A DNA stretch of 64,000 nt, from assembly GCA_037783415.1 (NCBI GenBank), contig JAZGTN010000025.1:4216001-4280000 (forward strand). The letters run 5' to 3'. A program made the position numbers and the translations under genes. Below, piece by piece: positions 35,349 to 49,500 of the stretch. The first letter of the stretch is position 1; the number at the start of each line of letters is the position of its first letter. Below the pieces are notes generated by a model. It was not told where the DNA came from, made no database searches, and was given only the letters and a program-made list of their open reading frames with translations. Source of the DNA: Leptasterias polaris (lineage: Eukaryota > Echinodermata > Asteroidea > Forcipulatida > Asteriidae).

Positions 35349-35824
35349 GAGCAAGTTCTATCAAGGACCATAATTAACTATAGTTCAACTAACTCTGATC
35401 AAACGCACCACTAGTCAATGATGGTTGGACTAGTCCAGTCGATGATTAGGCTGGTCGCATCACTGATTTACTAATAGCCGTTTCAATAACACAGTGCAGA
35501 GAGGACCAGTTAAATGATAACTATGATCCGACTTATTAGTACAACAATCCAGCAAACGTAATTTTACCAACTTTTGCAACAACCTCACTCAAATTACCTA
35601 ATTTATGTAAATAAAATGCTTCTAATACTGTTTGTCCACAATCGTTTGAAGCCCATGCTACCATTTGTAAGAGCAAATATCTTTTATCTATAAACTTGAC
35701 CAAATGCATAAACAAACTAGCCACCATTTCCATGGTCACGTTGACATGACATGACCTCAACTTCAGTGCAACATTCGTCACGAACCAACCACTAGTTCAC
35801 CATCGGTCCTTGATCGTTTTCAAT
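35349..35824. mobile_element. MITE with ends ATCAAGGACC
   Basis: Left atcaaggaccataattaac pairs with right ggtccttgatcg in inverted orientation. The start (gagcaagttc) resembles the ends of 45495-45851. Confidence 0.55.
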
Positions 35825-35867
35825 GGATATTTAGATAAAAGTCAACAACTTAGTAACCCAAGCCGGG

Positions 35868-36150
35868 CCCAATTTCATAGCGCTGTGTAACGGTGAGTAA
35901 ATCATCAGGCTAACTAAAGCAGACAAATTAATTCTCTTAAGCGTAAGCGTATTTCACAAGTAAGCAAGCAAGTAAGCAAGAAATTAAGGCGGAAAGCTTG
36001 CACGTTCACCATGAATTTGCATTGCTACCTCATTCTTTTTCATACAGTAAGCATCTGAAGGATAGCATGCCTTTTCAAGTGATTATGGTTATAAATGCAG
36101 TAAGCATAACATTAACAATTAAGCAGCTCTATGAAATTTGGCTTTGGTTA
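35868..36150. mobile_element. MITE with ends GGGCCCAATTTCATA
   Basis: Left cgggcccaatttcatagcgc, right aagcagctctatgaaatttgg, as in 19226-19419 and 30802-31140. Confidence 0.65.
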
Positions 36151-36715
36151 ACAAAACTCAACAACTACCACCATTTATATATTTTCCAAAAGGGAAACAG
36201 GCCTGATACTTCACGAAGGCAACAGAAATGCCTGTTCTGTTTGGCTTCGCCTATCAGGAAATGCTCAAAACACACTTCCTTGAAAACTATTGAAAATATT
36301 TACCTTACATGCTACTCAGTTGCAAAGAAATACTAGATGAGATATATATTTTATAATGAATAACGAAAAGTGAATAATTTACAGTAGCACATATGACATG
36401 GTTGGTTATCATGGTTCACACTTATTGTGAATTTTAAATAAAAAGTTAATTTTGGCACACCCAAAAAAAAAGATTTTCAAATTTGTTCATCAGAATATAT
36501 GAAAAGACTGGTTTATTTTCAGGGAACTTTCTGCAGCAATTCGAAAATAATATGCTTGATAAAATTGCACAAAATGCAAGGAGTGTACAATTTGTGCCTG
36601 CTGACCTTCAACCCAGTGAGCACATTTTCGTAGATGTGATGTCACAAGTCACATCATGAATAAAACAAAGTCATTTCCTAATTTCGCATGTGAGAATCAA
36701 CTTCCAAAAACAGCT

Positions 36716-37075
36716 TTAAAGGCACAGTATACCTTTGGTTTTTGGAGCCGTTCGATTGTTTTAATCCTATATAAACAATGTAGATATCACAATAGAAATA
36801 CAAACCTGTGAACATTTCATTTCAAAAGGGGTGGCGTTTTTGAGATATCGCCGAAAAATCTAAAGCGGTTAAGTCGACGCAGGAAGAATAGTCCGTAATT
36901 GGAATACACAATCAGTGAAATGTTTCTCAGATTCAAATTCTTTTGAATCCACATTCCATAGAAGGGAATCATTTCTCAAAATGTTTTACATTATCAACAG
37001 CTGCAGGGCTTCTTAACAAGTAAGTTTTTATGGCCATTAATTGTTTGGAGTCATTACCAAATGTATACCCTCTGA
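36716..37075 (+). mobile_element. TTAA MITE family 1, copy 2
   Basis: Begins TTAAAGGCACAGTATACC and shares ttttgagatatcgccgaaaa with 5790-6186, same orientation. Right end worn (accaaatgtataccctc). The central palindrome is decayed here. Confidence 0.75.
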
Positions 37076-37380
37076 ATAATGGTAGCTTCCAAAATTCTAA
37101 TGAAGGGATTAAGTTATATTTAAAAAAGCTGCACATGCAAACTTACCCTGGATCTATCTATTAACGAAAAGGGGGTAAATAAAGCCATGGTTGCACAAAC
37201 TCTTGGATTTCTTTCAAAGGCAACTGAATAACTGCAGGACCTGTGAAAAAGTTGAATAAAAACAGATGAAGAAAATATAATTATTATAGAGATGAAGGTT
37301 ATGTGAAAGTTTTTAGCCAAAGAATATCAGGATTTAGAGTTCAAACTTAATGAATGGGAACTATACCTTTATAGATCCAA

Positions 37381-37550
37381 CTACTTGGCCTGCGATCTCC
37401 AGACTGCTAGTCCAACTCCGACCAGTGCCACTACTATCCCAAGTAAGCGGAGTAGTTCATAGTTCCAGCGATTGTCCGGTGTGGTCGCTGAGTCTTTGGA
37501 GTCAACAGAGTGATCGTTTGCATCTGCTCCGAGTGTGTGGACAGTATTAT
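37381..37550 (-). CDS. CMAH: CMAH coding exon 15 with C-terminal membrane anchor
   Basis: Acceptor actacag; stop TAG at 37383-37381. Encodes a polar Asp/Ser/Thr linker and then LLGIVVALVGVGLAVW (646-661) and RSQAK. This hydrophobic tail has no mammalian counterpart. No canonical poly(A) signal lies close by; the first AATAAA on this strand is at 36517-36512. Confidence 0.92.
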
Positions 37551-40500
37551 CTGTAGTGACACCATTTGTGATTTGTTTGTTTGAAAGGTAAAATATTAAA
37601 CAAAAAGTTATTTACTTCTTGTGCGTTTGACCTGAGATGGCAATGTTTATCTTATTCATGATAGTTATTCTAGAGCAAGCCCTTTTCCTGAAGACAATCG
37701 GAGCATACTGATCGAAACTTCAACTTGTCACACCATCGGTTCTTATAAGAACCACCAGCTTACCTGCAGAATCTGCAGAACCTGCAGAAGATGCTTGACT
37801 TGGTTTCCAGATGGCCTTTTGAGGAGCTCCCTTAGCCTTCATGTCCATCAAGAAGCCATCCCAGTTTGGGTTTGTCCTTGGCAAAAGGATCTGCATGTGA
37901 TTCCAAAACCTAAATTGAGGGGGAAAATAGTTGCCAACCATGAACCACGACACAAGTTGATTGTTCTTGTTTTTTCAGAAAGCGGAGGATAAAGGCCTTT
38001 TTATTTATTTATTTGTTGTCGACGAGAAAAAAGCCAGACTGAAAATTTGCTGGCTCTGTACAGCGTAAAAGTCTCAGATACGGCTGAACTAAATCAATCC
38101 TCAAAAGAATGGTGCCATGATTAAGCAGAAGTACATAACAAAAATTAGTCTTTCGGGGGACAATTTATTATCTTTTTTAAAAGTGGTTTTGTACACTGTG
38201 TGTCAGTTTGTGACATCGCCGACGATAAAATGTGCATGTTTGGTGCAGAGCTTTAAACAAGCAGCAGACCTGCCAACCTTGAGTACCACATTAGCGCGAC
38301 AGCATTAAAACCAGAAGCCCGTGCACGGCGGCAAACCCAGAAGCCCAATCAGAAAAACTAAATAACCAGTTCGACTAGATTGCCTAGATCATAGATGCTA
38401 AACTCAAGTGGCAAAAAGTTGTAAAAAAAAATAAAATATAAAAATAAAAATAAAAAATTATTAAAATATTTTTTTAAAATGGCCAGGGGTTTCCCTACGG
38501 GCGGTGAGCCCATTTTGACTGATTTCTATTCCAATAACATATATTAATTTCTATGAAAAGCACTGTTGAACAATGTTCCTAAATTCTTAGTAACTTACTC
38601 GGCATGCAAGTAACTTGACAACAATAATAATGCGAAAGGTTCCACTCTTTTCTTTGGTTGCCCAGTAAACGGACAAACGAAAGCCTACCGTAGAATTTTC
38701 CAGTTCCACTTCAATTCATCATTTGTTTCTCTTATAAAAAGATCACAGGCCATTAAATTCCCATTATTCTCCCCTAATGGAAGTAAAACTAACAGAAACG
38801 ATGTATAAATCTGACACTTCGATCGGCGTCCATGTTATTCACACGGCGATGCAGAACACGTGCGTTGTGTGCATGTACATCCATGCATACGGCCATACAA
38901 TGTACTGTAAAAGATTGACCGAAACTGGATTGCGCCATTCCCACCCCCTTTGTTACGCATTGGTTTATTAGTTTTCCAGCGGGAGTAAGAATTTAAAATA
39001 TAGTTCTAGGCACAACCTCTTTTTTATCGAAGTGCATAATAATCACTCAGATGCAGGGTGTCTTTGTTCGGTTGTTTTTGCACTTGGGGTCGAACGAATG
39101 ACAGTTGAATAAATTGAGAACAAAATTGTCCGTTCGTGCTGCTGTTTTTAACACGCGCGATTTAGATTTTGCGTCTTTTGCGTACTTTCTGCATATATTT
39201 CGTACCACCGTACTCGGATGTGAAAATGCGTGCATGGTACGCAAAATGCGTACAGGTTGGCAGGTCTGAAGCAGACAAAGCCTAAGCTGGAAGGGAAGTC
39301 AAAGTTGTGATTTTAAAACGGTCCTAAGATTAAACTTACAGATAATGGAAAGTATCTGGTTCCCTAGAGATCCTATTGTTGAATCCAATGTAGAGGTTAT
39401 CCCAGAACAGCCCCTGTCTAACTGTCTCTCGGTGCACGCCGATGCGATTCTTCATCTAAAAAAAAAAATCCAAACAATGAATAATTTGCTGAAACCACTG
39501 ACAAATCTTTAAATACTAAGCAGGAACAGCAGTGCTTGCTTTTCACAAAGTTCTCCAATAGATCAAAGGACAGCAAAATCTTATTTGAACTTTGGTAGTT
39601 TTAACTCCTGGTTTTTCCCAGTCTACTCCGTGGCAGTAGATAAACAGTACACTTCTGCAAATTTTAGACACAAAAACAAAACATCCCATGCATGATTGGT
39701 TGCTTTGTTTCCAACAAATTCAACACTATTTTTGAATATTTGTGTAACATTGTTACAAACTGTGGCTTTCTGTTTTTGCTTTGCATTTATGGCTTCCCAT
39801 AGTTTCTTAACCTTGGATGGCAAAAACGTTGGCTGTGATGTTGCAATAGAAAGGTCTCTAAAGAAGGGGAAGGTCAGACATGTAGTTGTAGGGTTAGAGA
39901 TGAATGACCCTTGACCTCACCTCAAGGTAGCTATGTTCTCTAGCTGGTCGCTCTGTCGGGAATGTTGGCTCCTCTCCAACGAAATCCACCATGAAGTCGT
40001 AGCCACCAAAGACAGGGAAGAAGTCATCATCTCTCTCCACCATCTAGATTAAGAAAATTGAGATGACAAGGTTAACAAACTTTAGTTGATGCTGACTGAT
40101 TTGAAGTCAAATCCTACTTACAAATACAGAACACGAGTCAAGCTTTGGGTTGAAAAGGCAGGCAGAACTTGTTCAGAAACTTTTACAAGAACTAATTTGT
40201 CTTGAAAACTCAACCAGTCATGTCTGGGCATCTGGTGATGCTTACACATTAATTAACAGTCTTTAAATGGTTAAGTGTTCTTCTAGGACACAAGTGCCAT
40301 GATTGGGACTCGAACCCACCCTCTGATAACACCAGAACTTGAGTTAAGTGCACTACACCAGTCGGCCACGACACACCAGAGTAAAGATTACAAGGCATAA
40401 CTTTGTATGGTGCACGGAAGAAGTAAGAAACGAAAAGTTACCGGAGAAAGGGCGTAAGCAAATAATGTGCAAAATAGTGTTTCAAGACAATTCAGTGTGA

Positions 40501-43500
40501 AAGTTCAATTGGTTTTCCGCCATTCATTAGTCATCATAGGAAGGTTTAATTCTGCATGGGAATGGGAAAACATCTCTTTATAAATTCTTGCAACAAAAAT
40601 GTGACAGTAATACAATTTTTTTTTTTTTCAGGAGCCATTGTATTGCTTACAGCCTTTTGTCACTGGAAAAAAAGTACTCTGTGCGCCTGGATGAAGGGCA
40701 GCATAGGGAGCATGGATAAATTATGTCACGGGCACGGCTGCGATCCGATCCGATCCGATCCGATCCGATCCGATCCGATCCGATCCGATCCGATCCGATC
40801 CGATCCGATCCGATCCGATCCGATCCGATCCGATCCGATCCGATCCGATCCGATCCGATCCGATCCGATCCGATCCGATCCGATCCGATCCGATCAAGCT
40901 CGAACAAAAGAAAACCCACACAGTGTCAAGCACTGTATAACAGAGGAACAATGGTGTTGGCCAAATGCTACTGTGTTATAATCAGCTTACTAGATAAACC
41001 CTAGTATACCTGAGCTAGACCACAAACACTAATCCTTCACTCCTTTGTGGGCTACTTTCACTCTGCCTAGTCCGTGTAATCCGACCAACAAAAGGCACCA
41101 ACAATAGAGTTTGATAATGAGGGAACCTAAAAAATCACTGGAGCGCAAATCCCTTCTTTGCACAGGGCTGTGACCATTTTGGAACGCCTCCGTGCAGCCA
41201 TCCGTGCAGCCACGCGTCAGCACGTGTGCGAACGCGTTCTTAATTTATCCATGGTCCTTTAGGCCCTTCTTCCGGGCACACAAAACTTTCTCTGTCACTC
41301 ATCAGCTGAAAAGAAAGTTTCACTCACTCTGATGACCAGGTTGTAATTCTTGAAGCCTGTCCATTTGTAGTAGAACTGAATCCACTCTGGGTAAGAGAAG
41401 ATCTCTTCTTCTATATTCATGTTGATCGCATTCAGGTATTTTTCAAAATTCCATCTAAGAGTTAATGAAATTGAAGACATTTGGAATGACCAAGAAATTT
41501 TGAGTTAAAGGCACTGTACACGTTTGGTAATTACTCAAAATATATATTAGCATAAAACCTTACTTGGTAACGAGCAATGGAGAGCTGTTGATAGTATAAA
41601 ACATTGTGAGAAACGACTCCCTCTGAAGTAACGTTGTTTTTGAGAAAGAGGTAACTTCTCACTAAAATAATAAAAGACTTCATGCATGAAGCCTTTTATT
41701 AGCATCTGAAAGCACACAAAATTGTGCAACAAGGGTGTTTTTTCTTTCTTTATTTTCTTGCAACTTCGATGACCGATTCAGCCCACATTTTCACAGGTTT
41801 GTTATTTTTTTTTAAAATCTTTTTTTCAAACATCGGAATTTATCCTGCAGGATAAAGACTATTGTTTTACTCATTTCCTCAAAACTATAGCATTTCAAGC
41901 AAAACTATTTCTCACGTTGGGATACACCAAGTGAGAATACTGGTCTTTGATAATTACCAAACATGTTCAGTGCCTTTAAATGTTAAATAGCTATTTATAC
42001 AGATTCTTAAGGTATTGCATAAAAAAACGCCAATAATCAAACTGCTCTTCAAAATTATCTCAACAATATTTCAGATTGGTGTAGACTTAATGATGTTCTT
42101 CCCAAACCTGTCAAGTGCAATGTAATGAATATTTCTTTTTTGAGACAGACTACACATAAAACTGATTTTATTCTCAATGGGGTTCAATTAAATGTAGTTT
42201 CTAATTTTAAACTTCTAGGCGTTATTATTCAAAGTGATCTTAAATGGAATTTGCATATCTCTGAAATTGTTTCCAAAGCCTCTCGTCGCTTGTATACTCT
42301 ATGCATTTTGAGAAAATCAGGGGTTCCCATCCGAGATATGGTTACTGTCTACAAATCCTACATCAGACCCGTTTTAGAATATGCCTCGCCAGTTTGGCAT
42401 ACTTCCATTACTCAATCCCAGCCAAAGAAAATAGAATTTATCCAGAAGAGAGCAGTCCAAATAATGCTTGGAAAGAAATACCATTACACTGAAGCTCTTG
42501 AATTGACCAAACTACCATCTTTGGCTGATCGCAGAAATAACTTACTTCACAATTTTGGGATTAATCTTTTGAAATCGGACCGTCACAGACAGTTGCTTCC
42601 ACCTTCCAAATCTAGCACTAATTCTAGGGTCTTACGAAATATGTCTGGTTTAAATTCAATTAAATGCAAAACAGAGAGATACAGGAAATCTACCATTCCA
42701 CAACTTGCCCAGATGTTGTAATAGTTTTTTTATTAATGGTTTTGTTAATTTTGTACTTTTTACTTTATTGCCCTTTAATATATGATCTTTTATATTTTTA
42801 CATGTGCTTATATTTTTACCATTGTTAAGTGACCCTTTCAGCTACTGCTGCTGGTCATTTTGTTTGTATATACCAATAAATAAAATAAAAAAAGGGTAAT
42901 TAATCAAAAACTAATAATTAATTGTTGGGATCCCGACATCATCTCACATTCATCAGCCATGAGTAAACAATTTTGCATGTTACCTGTGTTTTGTACATTG
43001 CACGTGGTATGTGCACAGTACATGTATTTTGTTCAGCTGCAGTGTTTCTCTCCAAGTAAGTTTTTATGGTCATTATTTTTTGGAGTAGTTACCAATCTAT
43101 GACCCCACCTATAAAGGGTGTGTACAACATTGGTAATTGCCAAAGACCTGTATCCAAACTTTATGTGACCCAACATATGAAATAACAAACCTGTGAAAGT
43201 TTAAGCTCAATCGGTCTTCAGAGTCATGAGAAAACAGTGAAAAACACCATTATATGTTTTAACTTTTTTTTCAAACATCGGGATTTATCCTGCAGGATAA
43301 AGACTATTGTTTTACTCATTTCCTAAAAACTATAGCATTTCAAGCAAAACTATTTCAAGGGAAGTTTTCCACCATGACCATCTTTATACCGTGTAAGTTA
43401 TGTGCAAATCTGTGAACATTTATATTGTCAATCTTTCAAATGTTTTACACACCCTTTAAGCACAAAAAGCCCGAGTGACTCACCTATTTTTGAATTTCCT

Positions 43501-46500
43501 TGTACCCCTTGGCGGATCTCTGATGAAATCACTGAAAAAGTATTGAAACCAAATAGACAATCACCTTAAAAATTCACGACATCTTATATTTCTTATCAAG
43601 TCCGCGTCTTGACTAAAGCTCTGGTGGTTCTGATCAGCAGAGTGTGTCCAAAAGCAATACACAAACCATTATTGCTTTTTCCTTTGGACGGGACGTAAAG
43701 CCGTCGATCACATATCGAATTGAGGAATGTCTCCGAAATTTTGTAAATTGAGTTATGCATACCATGTTAACAAGTAACTCACTGGCTTTCCAGCAATACC
43801 ATTATTATTTCTGTAGCTTATTCTAGTCTGAAGTTACCGGGCAATGAAGAAAGTCTACAAGACAAGGCCACTTCCATATTTTTACGATGTGTTTACATGT
43901 ATTTAGATAATCGTTTTTAACAGCAGCTAGCTATTGTAGCTATGCGTACAAACATGCTCAAGAAAACGTACTTTTTGTGGATTTATTCATATTTTTTAAT
44001 TAAAGGTAAACCACGACAAGAAAAAATCAAGTTTTGTTTAACCTAATACCACCAAAATCGCGGAATCTGTTTTTATAGTGTTTTTTCCATGATTTTCAAT
44101 TGTCAACAAGTTTTGTATGGCGAATTACACGTTAACTTGATTTCCGAGACATTCCTCATTTCGATAGAGCGGGTCAGATATGTTGTTCAATGCACATAAA
44201 ACTCGGCATGCTTTGAATTAAGAGAAGCGGTTCGCCCCCAGTGTTTCTGGCAATGTTGGCTGAATGAAGTTTGCTCCATGAAGCACCTTACAAACCATCA
44301 CAAGGTGCTACATGTACAGGTCTTATTATTAAGCCTGGGCGACTGGTGAAATTTACTACTCGACTAGTCGCACCTCAAATAGTCGCGACTTCGACACTAG
44401 TCGTGACTAATTTTTAATTCCCATGATGCATTGCTGTAAATTGTTTGCCGCAGGCACAATATAGTAAAATTCATGCTGAAAGGATTGAAGGATTGTGTCA
44501 CTGATGTCCGATTGTGTTTCGTAAGTAAATTATGTTGTCGTGAATAGTCGTGAGCGACACAATTGGTTCACCAAGCAAGTAGTCGCGACTATTCTTGTAG
44601 AAGTCGTGGCGGCGTGATTAATCGAGTAGTTGAAAAACGGTAGTCGTGAGTCGACTAAGCAATCAATAGTTGCGACTTCCGACTCTAGTCGCCCAGGCTT
44701 AACTATTATAATTCCAAACATAGCCATGCATACCTGTAGAAAAAAATAATGAGTACTTTGGGACTCCCTTTGAGTGTGAAAAGCGCTACATATGAACTAC
44801 AAACTACTAAAGTACTGAGTATACAGTGCTTAACACACATCGGTGTAGGGTAAAAACAGAATTATATTCATTATCCCCGATGCAAAACATAATATCTATT
44901 AAACTACAAACTGTTATTATTTGCACTGTTGTAATTGGCTTACCCGTCTCCTTGTATAGCCTTCTGAAGGTCTAGCACAGCACCAGGGCTTGGGCTCCAT
45001 GTCTTTATGTTTGGTGAGTACTTGTGGATTAGAGCATTCAGCGCATCCGGATCGTTCTTTGTGTTTGTGGATCTGATGTAGCTGAAATTGGAAACAATGT
45101 TCTGAACATGACATTTATGTCCCTCATTTATTTACCTTAAGGTAATACTTGTTTCAGTTAATTGGCATTACCCTGCTTTCACCATGCGATTAGTCTATTA
45201 CTGGTTCTTTGTGCATTCACCACTGTTTTTATTTTATTTTATTTTTTAATAATTTTTTTAAGGCCAGATGCTGAGGATCTGGCTGAGGGTGCATGTGCTG
45301 GAAACCTCTCCCCTTTTTAGCGCTTCTTTTTAATACCTTTTGTAGTATTTTAAGTTGTTAGTAGCTTTTTTACGTTTTTAGTAGTTTCTTGTTTTTTAGG
45401 GTTTCATTGAGTTCCTGTTTCTGTGTACAGATCTTTTATATTTTTCGGTTTGTTTATTGGCTTGTTTGACATCTTTATATCTGTACGGCGCCTTGAGCGA
45501 GTTCGATTGCGCACCATGGTTAACTAAAGGTTAACTATTTTGACTCGAACCTACATGTAGGCTGGTCGACCATTAGTTGACTACTGTGGTCGACCATTTG
45601 GAACCAGCCTCAGGACCATGGTTTCTTCCGTGGTCCCGATAGCCTCGTTCCATGCTAACATGTGTAAAGTGCAGAAGGGAACCAGTGACACTAGCAAAAA
45701 GGCGGAAGAAGGCTATGGAAATGTTGAATACCGTACTGATGGTTGACTAGACTTCCAAATGAGTCGTTCCCGTGAGTACGTCATTGCGCGTGTATGTTGC
45801 TAGTCAGTGGTCAACCAAGGGTCGACTAAAGGTGCGCACTTGAACTTGCTCTTTTTAGACCGATTTTGGCGCTATATAAATGCTTTTTATAATTATTTGT
45901 TACGCAAGTTTGCCCCAAACAAGGCTATAAGTCGTTCTTGGTAAGGAGCTACAAGAAGAAAGATATTAAAGATGAAAATAAATCAGGGGAGCTGAATGTA
46001 GGAACTAATATTCCTCTTTCAAAGCAGTCTTGATTGTAGGATGGAGGGAAACATGCACCAGGCAAGGAGTTCCAAAGAGATGCAATATGCGGAACAAAGC
46101 TGTTGGAATGGCTCTTTGTTCTACGTCTTGCAAAGAGCTAAAGCAAGAATGTATGGGTGAGAACAAATAACATTGGTGTAACGGTAAAAACAAAATTATA
46201 TTCTTTATCCACGATGCAAAATTGACATCTATTAGATTGGGTAATCCCAATTAGTTGTTTGATTAACTGACCCAACTTTATTGATTGATTGATCCAAGTT
46301 ATTGATTGATAAGTTGAATGGGCCAAGGGATTAACTAATTAACTGACCATTCAACCGATTGGGCAATCATTAGTTTTTTAGATTTATATATTGTTTTACC
46401 AATCAATTGATCATTTACTTAACTCGATAAATTGACTGACTGACTGATTGGTTGATTGATTGATAATGGCGTGTCGCGGCGTGTCGTGGCCGAGCGGTCT

Positions 46501-49500
46501 AGTTCACCGGACCCAAGCTCTGGTGTAGTCAGCAGCAGAGTGTGGGTTCGATACCCGGTCATGACACTTGTGCCCTTGAGCAAGGCACTTAACCATAATT
46601 GCTTCAGAATGGGAAGGTAGTGCATTCTGCACTACCAACCAAGCTCCTAGTGGATGATACCATGCCTACATCCTCATGGACTCTGAAGGGGGTAACCCTG
46701 TTTCAGCCCCAGGAGTAGGTGGCAATGTGCCCCTGGTGACACTCCAGTTGATTTGGGTCAATAGCCCAAATCAGTTAAGTGTAGCCCTCACCTTGAAGTG
46801 GCCGTCCATAGCCTTGTAATGTTAGGCAATATCTCATTAAAAAATAAAAAATAAAAAATAAAAATCACTTGATCAATTGATAAAGAACTTACTGATCAGA
46901 CGGGTGAGCTTCCACAAAGTACCCAGCAAACGGGCAATAGACAATCGGAGCAACCTCCCGCACCTGTTGCATCTTATAGTAGAGAAGCTTACGGCGTTCT
47001 CGCTTCACAAACTGTGCCTTCCACTCCTCTGCCAAGGAAAGAAAGAAAGAAATTAATCATTCCTTTCACTTTCACTTTCACTCTTATACTGGCTGGACTC
47101 AATGAGAGTATGATGGGGATCCAGGCTCTGGCTTGGCTCCACCATCAATTTTGAAGCAGTGTACATTTTGCATAGTGCTTTAACATCAACCGGAGCCTGG
47201 ATCTGAAGCCGGAAGCTCCGCCAAGGTTTGGAAAAAACAAAAAACCATTGCATTCAAATTCAAAGGGCGTTTTCTAAACCTCGGCATGGGATCCAGGCTC
47301 TGGCTTGGCTACATCATTAATTTTGAAGCAGTGTACATTTTGCATAGTGCTTCAACATCAACCCCAGCCTGGATCTGAAGCCGGAAGCTCCGCCAAGGTT
47401 TGGAAAAGACAAAAACCCACTGCGTTCAAATTCAAAGTGCGTTTTCCAAACCTCGGCATGGGATCCAGGCTCTGGCTTGGCTCCACCATCAATTTTGAAG
47501 CAGTGTACATTTTGCATAGTGCTTTAACATCAAACGGAGCCTAGATCTGAAGCCGGAAGCTCCGCCGAGGTTTGGAAAACACCCCTAATGTTTTCTTCAT
47601 CAAAAGTTCTTTTCACACAACAAAGGCAAACTAGGGTCCTTGGACTCAGGTGCCAGCTGTCTTGAACACAGATGTTGGTCAAACTCAAACGCGATGCAGA
47701 AACCACTGTCCCTTGTCACAGATCCTTCATCTTTTGGGGTGTCAAAGGTCAACATTGTTTATCGATCATCTCACTGGTATCCCCGCAGCAAGCATGAATT
47801 GCTATTGCATGTGTTGATTACCAATCATCTTGTGTGCATCCTTGGTAGCTCTAGCTAAACCACGATCCTTGGTCTGTGTGCGTTCACACAGCATACACAG
47901 GCAATCATGGTGAATTTTCACAATGTTATGTTGTTTTATTTAAAAGACTAGGGACCCGTGCTTGTGCAGAGCAGAGGTACAATTCACACAATGTGGACTT
48001 GACAGTGTTGTGTTTTTAGGACCTTGGGCCCCCTGCTTTATTTCCCTCGTGTAAAAAGGCCTTAAGACTACTCTTGATTTATTTCAATTTCTTCTTACCT
48101 GTGTACTGGCCACCAGAGAAAGTCATTGGGAAACCTGAAGCCCCACCAGCAAAATCACTCAGCATCATGTCAACCCCGATGGGTAGTTGACCCCCATTAG
48201 GATTGGTACAGTCCACCGTGTCCAGGATGAGATGACCTGGTAGGAAAAAACCAGAAGAGTAAACCTGTTTGTATTATCTGTCAACGTATCAGAGGCTTTT
48301 TTCTAAACCTCAGTTTAGGCTCCGTTACCGGGTCTGGGCTTTGTTTCATGTTTGGAAACACCGAGCAAAAAGCCCAAGTCGGAGCCTAAGCCCAGGAGGG
48401 AAAGGCCCAGGAGATTTCATTAAGAAGAAAATGTACAAATCCACTAAGCACATACAACTATTGCTAGGCTGGAAAAGGTTACCAGCTAAACCCTCATGTC
48501 AAGTGTGCTGTCACTGCTTCTTTTCTAATGATATGCCCACTATTTCTATTTTATCTTTTAAAGGCACTGAACACGTTTGGTAATTGTCAAAGACCAGTAT
48601 TCTCACTTGGTGTATCCCAACATACATGTATGCATAAAGTAACCAACCTGTGAAAATTTGGGCTCAATTGGTCATCAAAGTTTCAAGAAAATACTGAAAG
48701 AAAAAACACCCTTGTTGCACAAATTTGTGTGCTTTCAGATGCCTGAAAAAGGCTTCAGACCTGAAGTCTTTTTCAGATTCAAATATTTTAGTGAGAAATT
48801 ACCTCTTTCTCAAAAACTACGTTACTTCAGAGGGAGTCGTTTCTCAAAATGTGTTATACTATCAACAGCTCTACGTTGCTCGTTACCAAGTAAGTTTTTA
48901 TGCTAATATATATTTTGAGTAATTACCAAACGTGTCCAGTGCCTTTAAGACAAAAATACAAATTTATTTGTACAGAACTAACAATGTGTTCTCATTGACT
49001 ATTTCAATTGGTATTTAATTCCTAAACACAAACGTTACTTTGAGAAAATGAAAAAAAAGAAGTTTTGACCCCAGAGCGCTTTGTACAAACCAATGCGTAT
49101 TGAGACCTATCGTGATAGGTCACTGTGGGAAAATACTATGCTTCCAGATAGGTCACTACGTGAAAATGTAAAATGTCACGCTGTATCGCTTTGTATATCA
49201 TTGTCAAGTGGCGTATTAGGGCACTTCATGGAAATACAAAATGGCAAAAGTGAGACGTCATCCATAATAATTTGTGCAGTTACGAATGCAGTTACAATTT
49301 GTATCAAGTACTAAAACTTGCTGAGAATGTTAACAGTAATGGGCATTATTAATAATTTGTATAAAAAACTGACCTGCAAAAAAATCTTGATTTTTGACAG
49401 ATAGGTCACTTTGTGGGTATTAGCCACAATTTGTGAATGGTACCTTAATAATTTCTCATAAGCAAGAAAATATTAAGCAATATTTCTGCTTTAGCAGCTC

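Noticed and set aside
35536..35781. 81-codon frame, - strand, weakly ankyrin-like
   Set aside because: No full ankyrin repeat can be read, and it lies inside a MITE-like element.
40556..41004. Frames encoding a five-residue repeat through (CGATC)31
   Set aside because: All frames of a pentanucleotide repeat without a stop are open; no flanking protein similarity.
42125..42721. Host gene for a 198-codon protein
   Set aside because: It is the C-terminal part of a LINE reverse transcriptase, 5' truncated with an A-rich tail.
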